Source: Stenogyne calaminthoides
Lineage: Eukaryota; Streptophyta; Magnoliopsida; Lamiales; Lamiaceae
Reading direction: 5' to 3'
Assembly (NCBI GenBank): GCA_037126765.1
Contig: JBBCBC010000016.1
Coordinates: 15,054,728-15,118,727, forward strand
DNA length: 64,000 bases
Part shown: positions 55,895 to 64,000 of the stretch, in pieces
How positions within the stretch are numbered: the stretch's first letter is position 1
Layout of the letters: every line of letters begins with the position of its first letter
Position numbers and translations under genes: made by a program
Notes under the pieces: model-generated
What the model was told of the DNA's origin: nothing
Database searches by the model: none
What the model saw: only the letters and a program-made list of their open reading frames with translations

Positions 55895-56740
55895 TGTTGG
55901 AAAAATCCAATTTACTGGGATTCCACGTGTCAAATTAAATGTGTACAGTTGTCTCAAGGAGTCCCAATTAAAATGATCCACTAAAGCTTAAATTATGGGC
56001 TAATATGAGTATTAAAATAATCATGGATTTTATATGTGTGGATACCATTAGGTGATTTTTAATTTGTTGAGGGACCAAATTAAAAATAAAGGAAAATTAT
56101 TTTATAAGTTAGGGTTATGGTCCCAATATTCTAATCACACATTCTGTATTCTCTCTACGGGAAAGTAAAGAAGGGTGTAACTGATAGTATGGGAAACCAA
56201 ACAAGTTTAAGGCATGTTGTGGCCCCGCTATCACAAGACGACCATCCTGGCGACGACCAAAGATAGGGCGACCAAGCTACCGCGAACACTTATGAAGCGA
56301 CCACCCAACTCTAGCCGTCGCATCTCGGCGACCTTCCTTAGAGGACGCGATCTAACTATGGGATGAGATCAAGGATGTTTATAGTGGTAGAATTTTGGGG
56401 CATAAAAGAGGAAGGTCCAGCTGGCGGCGAGATTCATGGCGAGAGAGAAGGGATCCTCCTCCAGCCAACTCGGAACCCTAGAAGGCCGAAGGCCTCGGCC
56501 CATTGAGAAGGGAAAACCCTAGTCCCCTATCTATAAATACACGTTGTATTGTACATTGTAAAGGATCGAAACTTTAGTTCTTAGGGAGATATTATAGTAA
56601 AATTCTTGGCTTGGTATTGCCCCCGGACGTAGCAAATTCGGCGAACCAGGTCACCAAATCACGTGTACTTTCTTATTTCCGTACGCTGTTATTGACTTGT
56701 GAGTGATTGTTTATACGTTCGGATAAATCCAGCTATAACA
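55895..56740 (+). mobile_element. 5' LTR of a Ty3/gypsy element
   Basis: It runs from TGTTGGAAAAATCC to AGCTATAACA, 846 bp, and is followed by a TTGGCACCATCTGTGGG primer-site-like stretch. TATAAATA at 56532-56539 is the likely promoter. The preceding 5 bp are GTAAG; the partner TSD is outside the window. Confidence 0.75.
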
Positions 56741-56742
56741 AT

Positions 56743-56760
56743 TTGGCACCATCTGTGGGA
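56743..56760 (+). other. Gypsy primer-binding site
   Basis: TTGGCACCATCTGTGGGA stands two bases after the LTR. It is a variant of the TTGGCGCCGTCTGTGGG site common in plant gypsy elements. Confidence 0.75.
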
Positions 56761-56795
56761 AATACCACAAATCAATAAAGAACTCACAAGGAACA

Positions 56796-58278
56796 ATGGC
56801 GCAGAGCAACATCCCGATCACTGACCTCGAGACCGATCCACACGATGGAGTGGAGGCATCCCTGTCCTCAGAATCGAGGCAACTACAAGAGCAGACTGCG
56901 GAGGAGTAAAACGGGCTCAAATCTTCAAGACTCCCGCAGAGATGAAGAACGCTTGGGTATACTTGCGGAAGTGGAATCTGAACGATGACGATGATCAGCA
57001 ACCCATCGTCAAAAGTCGCCCCACACTCTGCAACAAAGGAAAAGGGCCGGCCTCAACCAAAGCCCATCTCGATCTTGGCCGAAGGCCAATCCTCCCCAAG
57101 GGAGGAGGCGAACAGAGCCCACCGCTCAAATCCAAGGCACCGTAGGCCCCCAAGATCTCGGTTTTCTAAATACGACTAAGGGACAACCAAGCAAACAACT
57201 CGGTATTCAATCGCCTAGGCGGTAACTTGGCATAAAACAGACCAGCCCAGGCAGAAGATGAAGTTAATTCCCACCCGGATGATGGTCGGGTCAAGGCGCA
57301 CCACCAAAGGAAGTTCAGGAACAAACCTCAGATTTCAAGAGACCGAGTCGACCAGCACGGCGACCATCGAGAGGCTCGCGCAAACCAACAAGAGGCGGAG
57401 CTCGTCGCCTGAGGCGGTAACAGGCGCTTCAAAGAAGGGGATGGACAAATAACCTATCCTCACAAAGTCAAGCGACCAACCAACGCAAATCACCACTGCC
57501 ACGACTATTAACAAGCCGCTTCCCGCCGTAATAAAATCAATACGACCTCAATTGATCGATACGGGGGGACTCTAATCCAAGGATGCATCGGCCCAAGATA
57601 ACTCATACATGATATCCGTGGGGGCTTCCGACGCGACCATGTGTCGACTCTTTCCCCTCACGCTGAATGAACAAGCACATAAATGGTTCACGTCAATCGC
57701 CCCTCAATCCATTGACTCTTTCGAGCAATTGGGCTGGCTCTTCATGGGGCACTTTCGCGCTATGGCTTGCATCATGACAGGGAAACAACATCAGCTTAAC
57801 ATTGAACAAGGCAAAGATGAGACAGACAGGGCCTACCTGGAAAGGTTCGATCGACTCATCTTAGATGGAGAACCAGTAGGCGATGAGGCCAAGCTATTAA
57901 GAGCAATCGCCGGACTAAAGAAGGGAACTAAGCTCTGGCAAAACGTCACTGCCAACTACCCAATGACTTACGCAGAATTTAGGACCCGCGCAAGCAACAT
58001 CATCAATACCATTGAACTCCTGGCGGCCAGGATGGGGGAAGGAAAGAAATCCGCGCCCCCAAAGGCGGGCAAGAAATCGGGGCAATATAAAACCCCGGGA
58101 AACTTCAAGCCATTTGAGGACCCAATGGCGGTCAAATTGATGGACGCCTTCGGTGTGTCCCCCGGATACATCTTCACCCAGATAAAAGATAAGCGACTGC
58201 TCGGTGACCCGCGACCCATCAAGAAGAGTGACGGCAGGCAGAGCCCGGGAAAATATTGCCACTACCACGAGATGGTCG
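56796..58278 (+). pseudogene. Gypsy gag, broken, split by a copia insertion
   Basis: From ATG 56796 the frame starts MAQSNIPITDLETDPHDG but soon meets a stop. Scattered frames follow, and then a 222-codon stretch from 57609 contains LNEQAHKWFTSIAPQSIDSF and EQGKDETDRAYLERFDRLI, the Retrotrans_gag core (about residues 18-110 of that stretch). Near its end KYCHYHE begins the Cys-His region and is cut at 58278 by the copia LTR. The remaining pol would lie beyond the window. It is inactive. Confidence 0.85.
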
Positions 58279-59959
58279 TGTTAGTGTTAGTGTCCTAGAG
58301 ACAATCCTTTGTAAGGACATAATACTCAGATAATATTCAGTATTGGTTTAATATTATTATTTGTTTAATATTAAATGTACGACGTTACACTCATTAGAAT
58401 ATTATGTTTGATTGTTTGCATTTATTATTTAATATACGGCGTTACACTCATTAGAATATTAAATGTACGACGTTACACTCATTTGATTGTTTAATATTCA
58501 GTGTTCCCTTCAGTCACTACTGCCATTGAGTGAGTGAGAACTCAAATGAATTAAGCATGATTCTTAAATAGCCCCAATCGAGGATCATCAAGAAAGGGAT
58601 ATTGATGATGCAATGGAGATTGGTGTGCGATCTGCATCATACTCTTAGAGAGTGTAGTAAGATCTCACTTACTACGAGATACTAGATATCTCATGATGAA
58701 TGCACAAATACCTTAGAGGGTATTGGTATATCCATCCGAGAAACCGTTTGATGTAGTTCCACTATATGTGTGTACGGGTGTCTCGGTTAGTTGGAGCGAT
58801 GCGATACTCCTTTGACTTGAGGTCAATACGCACGACATGTGTGGAGTGATGAACTTTGACTATGACCAATGCTTGCACCCTTCTATGGGTAGATACAACT
58901 TGGATTGGGTTCATCACTAAGTGCATGTGCGTGGTAGTTGAGCCAAGAAAATGATTCATTCCTCAAAGTGGATTTAGAGAGAATACTCATCTTCTCATCA
59001 TAATTGGATCTAAGTCATTGGCCAATGCATGTAAACTTAGACTTTGTGACTAAGTGTGACACTAATGATCAATTAGTGATTTGAGATAAATTGATTAAGT
59101 TATTTGATTAGGCACTTCATCATGTTCAAGACTAATCGAGTATTCGTGAATGAAAGGAGGAAATCGCAATTGCCCAATGCGTTTGATTCTGGTAGTTGCA
59201 TGTTTCTTAGCGCACCTCATATATTGAGAATGTCCGATTTATTGACTAGGGTTCAATTAAGATCGTTAGTTTGACTAATTATTTCAAGATATGAGGAACT
59301 ACTGGGTCACACAACAAGTAGTTCCCTTTTATGGATTATAGTTGGTTGATTAAATGTTAAATTTGATTTAATATTTAATTTATGGAGAAGTAATTAATAA
59401 TAGATTAATTTGGAATTAATTATTATTAATATTTAATATTCAATTAAATTAGATTTAATTAAATAAGAATTCCCAATAATTATATTTGGAATATAATTGT
59501 AGCATTTAATGTATATGAAAATAAATCGTAGAGATTTTCATATAAGACATTTAAATCCGTAGAGATTTATATTTAGGGAATTAAATTAAAAAGAATTTCT
59601 TTAATTCAAGATTAGGGATTTTATTTCCCTAATTGTGCTAGCTTAGGGTTTAAGATGGGCCTCTCTATATATACAAGCTCTAGGGAATTCACAAACAACG
59701 TTACTTCATATTTTCTCCATAAGATCTAGAGTTTGGATTTTCCTAGCAAATCTGTCTCGGGATTCAACGCTGGCAAATCCGTGCAAGTCCATAATTGGGG
59801 ATTATGTGTATACCGTAGTGGAGAAATATGCTCTCGAGTTACTGTAAGATTTCTTGTTATGATTATTGTAATCTGTATGCAATTAATTGTTCGTTGTTGG
59901 TGAACTATTTTTCCGCTGCGCATGTGATTACGTGTTTTACGTGCCTATATATTCCAACA
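58279..59959 (+). mobile_element. 5' LTR of the family A copia
   Basis: It runs from TGTTAGTGTTAGTG to TATATTCCAACA, 1681 bp. It is longer than the solo copy (1534 bp), partly because of a local duplication of TACGACGTTACACTCATT at 58378-58500. A TATA-like TATATATA stands at 59666-59673. Confidence 0.93.
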
Positions 59960-59960
59960 G

Positions 59961-59978
59961 TGGTATCAGAGCTCCAGG
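59961..59978 (+). other. Primer-binding site (initiator Met tRNA)
   Basis: TGGTATCAGAGCTCC follows the LTR after one base, the standard plant copia primer site. Confidence 0.95.
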
Positions 59979-61839
59979 CTCTTGTTTAATTGAATTAAAA
60001 CTGATTTTAATTAATTTTTAAAAAAAGTTGGTTGGGGGCACGATATTAGATACCGCACCCCTTTTTGGTTTCATTGTTGCGCTCGATTATTTTCTTGGTT
60101 ATCCCCACCCGATTCTGGGTTTCCCCGATGGGATTCGCCGCCCTCACCTCGCTATGCTATTCGTTCCCGTTCGGGCGGCGCTTCTGCCCAGCGTCTTTGG
60201 CCGGTCTTAGGAAGGCACCGTGCCTCGCGTCGCGTATGATCACGGTCCGACTCGTGCTTCCACCATCATCTCCGATGCGACCCATCTTCGAGACGAGCGC
60301 CTCCGCCTCAATTCTCAGTGGTTCGCCACCGATTCTCTCTGATTTCAACTCTCGTCGCTTGCTATCACTCGGGATGTGGCCTATGTGCCGTCTCGGCCAG
60401 CGATTCAAGCGGAACATGTCGCGGATTCGGGAAAAGTCGATTGGCGATCGTCTTTTGCCGTCTCGATTTCCTTTCCCATCGTTTTTGCGATTTGGTTTTG
60501 AACCTGATTTCGCTCAAAGGGGTGAGGCTCCGCGCGACCCCTTCTGCCGCCTCGTTGTCAACGACGAGCCACCCGCATGCTAGGCGTGACGCTGGCGGCT
60601 CGCGTAGGCTTGATGATGTGCCCCGCCGCGTCGCTGATGGCAGATTTCATCGAACCCGTTGGTTTTTTCTTTGAACGACGAATCTGAATTTTGGGTTCCT
60701 GTTTCGAGATTAATGGGTTGATTAATCTGATTAATTATGATGAAATTGGATTATGTAATTTTGTTCTAATTGGGTGTTTGGAAATTTTCGGATTGGATTC
60801 GATTTGGGAGGGTGATGATGTAGGAGGGCTGTTTTGCATATTAGATTTGAGACAGGCCCTCCCGTGCAAGTTTTGGAATTTTCACCTGAGCCCCCAAAAA
60901 CAAATGAAATTAAAACTTAAATTTTAGAATTTTATTTGATTTAATTCTGAAATCGAAATTGGTTGGACCAATAAATAATTAATTGGATTAATTGTTTTTT
61001 TAATAAAACTGAAAAACTTTAATTGGAATTAAAGCTCGTTTTTCAAAAGGATTTATTAAAACCCACTGTTAACTTGTTTAATCGCTTTAAATTAGTTAAC
61101 CCGTTTTACAGTCCGCGTTATAACTGTTTGGGTAGGCGGCACCCAATAACTGTCGGACCGTATTTATTGTTTGGGTAGACGGTGCCCATATAAGTCTTAG
61201 TCCGTATAAAATCATGTTTGAGTAGGCGGCGCCCAATGATTGCTCAAATATGATATAGATTAACATGATGGATCTCGATTAAGCAATTAATACCCCGCCT
61301 TTAAAAATGTTCCTCACTAAAATATGGTTTTCTCATTAACTTGATAAGATGTCTTCCATCGAAATTAAAAGTAAATCAGAGATTTCGTTCCAATGAGTAC
61401 TTAAAGACCCTCGTCTTTTGCTCGGATCTACATTTAACGAGACTTTTATAGGGACATGAAAATGTTGCCGCTTGATGGTTGTAAACCAACTTAACTTTTT
61501 TTCGCTAGCCCTCGCCGGGAACAAAGGGTATGTGACATCAGTCGAACTAGGTTCGACAAACTAGAAGTTGCAATCTGGCAATTGGTTTGGAGACCTACCA
61601 GTTATGCTATCATAATGATCAGCCCTCGCTGGGATTATGATGCTAGTAATGTGGATCCTAGTCCATTATGATTTATATTAGATATAAATTCGTATTTTTC
61701 CAATGAGGTCGTTAAGTATGTGAAAATAATGGAGACAAAATAAATTGAAAGGTCATGTTTATTTTGAATTGCTGAATATTGATCATAGGAATTATGTGTT
61801 TTAATTCCCATTTTATTTTATTTCTCTAGGATTGTTGAA
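59979..61839 (+). other. Long leader with a GC-rich block and a three-fold repeat
   Basis: At 60060-60680 the DNA is GC-rich with long overlapping open frames on both strands (60065-60583 plus, 60318-60674 plus, 60157-60417 minus), none with a known domain. At about 61126-61260 the word GTTTG(G/A)GTAG(G/A)CGG(C/T)(A/G)CCCA recurs three times at about 55-65 bp spacing. The rest is AT-rich. I take this as untranslated leader. Confidence 0.65.
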
Positions 61840-63561
61840 ATGAATAACTTGTCATTGAGAAGCGTTTTGGAAACGAACAAGTTAGCTGGGCCAAACTTTC
61901 TCGACTGGCACCGAAACGTTCGTTTGGTACTCAGGCAAGAGAAGATTGAGTACGTGTTTGACACACCAATCCCTGCTACCCCTGAGGCTGGTACTGAAGA
62001 GGCTGAAGCGTTTGACGTTGAAGCCCAAAAGAAGCATCAAGAGGATGCTTCCCAGGCTCAGTGTGTTATGCTACTCGGAATGACTCCCGAGCTGCAAAGG
62101 CAGCATGAGAAGATGCTTCCCTTCGAGATGATTAAGCATCTGAAGGATCTCTTTGATTCTGAATCTCATTATGAGATTTATGAAGTGATGAGAGATCTGT
62201 TTAGATGCCGATTGTCCGAGGGAGGGAAGGTTTCTCCTCATGTATTGAAGATGATAGGGCTAATCGAGAAACTTGGTCGTTTGGGCATTGAGCTCAAGAC
62301 CAATGTTGCTTCTTATGCCATTCTTCAGTCGCTTCCCGATTCATATTCGAGTTTTGTAGTAAACTTAAATATGAATAAGACGAAATCGACCATGCCCGAG
62401 CTGCATAACATGCTCAAGACTTTTGAGTCCTCCACTGCTAAAGAGAAGCCCGTACTCATGGTGAGTTCCTCTACTTCTTCTGGTCCGAAAGGAAAGAAGA
62501 AGTGGAGAGGCAAGGCAAAGAAAGGCTCTAAGCCTAGCTTCCTTAAGCCCAAAGGTGGAATTCAAAAGAAGGATAGGGTGGACAAGGATGTATGCCTCCA
62601 CTGTAAGCAGAAGGGGCATTGGAAGAAGGACTGTAAGGTTCCAGCAGCTGAAAAAAAGACACAAGGTGTCTCAGCCACTGGAACAGATATGTTTGTTATT
62701 GAGATAAACATGTCCACAAATGATACTAACTGCTGGGTATTGGATACTGGTTGTGGCTCACATATTTGTACTAATGTGCAGGGTCTCAAGCATAGCAGGG
62801 CAGTTAGGCCGGGTGAAGTTGCCCTACACGTTGGAAATGGAGCAAGAGTTGCTGCAGAACGTGTTGGCGTTTACGTGTTAGATTTACCCTCTGGTTTTAG
62901 ACTTGAACTGAATAATTGTTATTTTGTTCCTTCTATTACCCGCAACATTATTTCTATTCCGATGTTGGATATTGAAGGTTTTTCCTTCCATTCTGCAAAT
63001 AATAATTGTAATTTTTCACTTAATGGTGATGTGTATGGAAATGCTCCTTTATCTAATGGTTTATATTTGTTGCATTGTGGACATAACATTCTTAATATAC
63101 AAAACAAACGACTCAAACTTAGTAATCATGAAAACCCGACTTACTTATGGCATTGTAGGCTTGGTCATGCAAATGAGAATAATATAGCAAGGTTAAGAAA
63201 GTTAGACTACTTAACCCCGTTCGACTTTGAGTCTTATGGTAATTGCGAATCCTGTATCAAGGGCAAGATGATCAACAAACCCTTTTCTGGAAAAGGGGTT
63301 CGTGCCAAAGAAGTTCTAGAGTTGATCCACAGTGACGTTTGTGGACCACTGCCCACTCTAGCTAGGGGTCAATTCGGCTACTTCATTACGTTTACTGATG
63401 ATTTCTCTAAATTCGGGTGCTTGTATCTGATGAAACACAAGTCCGAATCGTTTGAGAAGTTCAAGGAGTACAAAGCTGAAGTAAAGAAAAATCTTGGTAA
63501 GAGTATTAAGAATCTTCGATCAGATCGAGGAGGAGAATATCTTATCCATGGAATTCATTGA
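61840..63561 (+). pseudogene. Copia gag-protease-integrase polyprotein, 573 codons, frameshifted near its end
   Basis: ATG 61840 opens MNNLSLRSVLETNKLAG. The gag domain spans about residues 1-210 with LAGPNFLDWHRNVRLVLRQE near the start. A zinc knuckle CLHCKQKGHWKKDC (C-x2-C-x4-H-x4-C) is at about 249-262 and the protease motif WVLDTGCGSH at about 304-313. The pre-integrase region LWHCRLGHANENNI is near 437-450. The integrase core has HSDVCGP (first Asp, about 500) and RSDRGGEYL (second Asp, about 561). A one-base shift near 63545 gives a false end at 63559-63561; the real frame continues from about 63546. The start is strongly supported by family gag proteins. Confidence 0.93.
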
Positions 63562-64000
63562 TTATCTGAAGTTGCATGGAATCCAATCACAATGGACTCC
63601 TCCAGGTACACCCCAAATGAATGGAGTGTCCGAGAGGAGAAACCAAACCCTGTTAGACATGGTAAGGTCCATGATGAGTTTCTCCTCCCTTCCGACATTC
63701 TTATGGGGATACGCACTCTAAACCTCAATCTACATTCTGAATATGATTCCATCCAAATCAGTTGAGCATACGCCATACGAGTTATGGCATGGCAAGAAGC
63801 CAAATTTCTCTCACATTAGAACATGGTGTTGCCCCGCGTTTGTGAAGAAAATGCTCACTGATAAGTTGGAAGCAAAAGGTGAAAAGGTTTATTTTGTGGG
63901 ATATCCTAAGGAAACTAGAGGATATTATTTCTATCTACCTCAGAAACAAACAGTGATTGTTTCAAGACAGGCTAAATTCCTTGAAAAAGACTACGTCTTC
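63546..64000 (+). pseudogene. Copia integrase, continuation in another frame with one stop
   Basis: The shifted frame reads SMEFIDYLKLHGIQSQWTPP, then MNGVSERRNQTLLDMVRSMM with the catalytic Glu, and LPTFLWGYAL followed by TAA at 63719-63721, where Glu is usual. After the stop the same frame goes on with YILNMIPSKSVEHTPYELWH and VKKMLTDKLEAKGEKVYFVG to the window edge. With one frameshift and one stop the element is inactive, but it is far better preserved than the copia at 25914. Confidence 0.9.

Larger units (their letters stand above)
58279..64000 (+). mobile_element. Ty1/copia element of family A, 5' part (continues past the window)
   Basis: The 5' LTR, PBS, a long leader with a GC-rich block, and gag-protease-integrase are present. 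It is inserted in the gypsy gag after GGTCG (58274-58278). The LTR is the same family as the solo LTR at 7237-8770. RT, RNase H and the 3' LTR are not in view. Confidence 0.95.

Noticed and set aside
60065..60674. Frames of 172 and 118 codons as genes
   Set aside because: They lie in the GC-rich leader of the family A copia between the PBS and gag, overlap one another, and show no known motif.

Overview
This window is plant nuclear DNA, almost certainly from a flowering plant and probably a eudicot. It is AT-rich and packed with plant-type transposable elements: CACTA elements with TNP2-type transposase, Ty1/copia and Ty3/gypsy elements, hAT-like elements, Stowaway-like MITEs and a short tRNA-like SINE. 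I found no intact host gene, no rRNA gene and no tRNA gene. Nearly every coding stretch is a broken transposon gene. Most element borders below come from matching terminal motifs and target-site duplications (TSDs) read directly in the sequence.

Layout. 1-4541: minus-strand Ty1/copia remnant (SIRE-like gag/pol, PBS, 5' LTR). 4675-4916: Stowaway-like MITE. 5507-13609: CACTA element 1 (TSD AAT), whose transposase is split by two solo LTRs (7237-8770, TSD TGTAC; 9567-11409, TSD GGAGG). 13994-15090: hAT-like element. 15234-15449: MITE. 15756-22942: hAT-like element broken by a second type of CACTA element (15825-22416, TSD TAG). That CACTA carries a fragment of a PPR-protein gene, a further CACTA end, a large array of about 22-bp tandem repeats and a solo LTR. 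23877-24956: probable solo LTR.

25914-38203: a 12.3-kb copia element (TSD ACGTG). Its gag is interrupted by a reverse-oriented one-LTR insertion, its pol is decayed, and its 3' LTR is fused to an inverted LTR copy, giving a roughly 3-kb imperfect palindrome. 39743-41054: short non-autonomous CACTA (TSD TGT) holding a SINE-like segment. 41621-42125 and 43168-43609: a long-TIR MITE and a hAT MITE. 44368-50038: minus-strand CACTA element 2 (TSD TTT) with a nearly complete but broken TNP2-type transposase and a DUF4216 tail. 51226-51545: small element with terminal direct repeats. 54017-55058: truncated minus-strand copia. 55895 onward: a gypsy element whose gag is split at 58278 by a copia element (58279 to beyond the window) with a 573-codon gag-protease-integrase frame.

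How the parts relate. The elements form nested layers that give a relative insertion order. CACTA 1, CACTA 2 and the 1.3-kb element at 39743 belong to one family: they share ends and a palindromic subterminal motif (CTTGGACAGCGG and its complement), so the small one was probably mobilised by a larger relative. Solo LTR 7237-8770 matches the 5' LTR of the copia at 58279. Solo LTR 9567-11409 matches the LTRs of the copia at 25914. No conventional new gene system is visible. The most unusual structures are the palindromic LTR, the captured PPR fragment, the one-LTR insertion flanked by a TSD, the mismatch between young LTRs and a decayed pol, and the tandem array inside the CACTA element.
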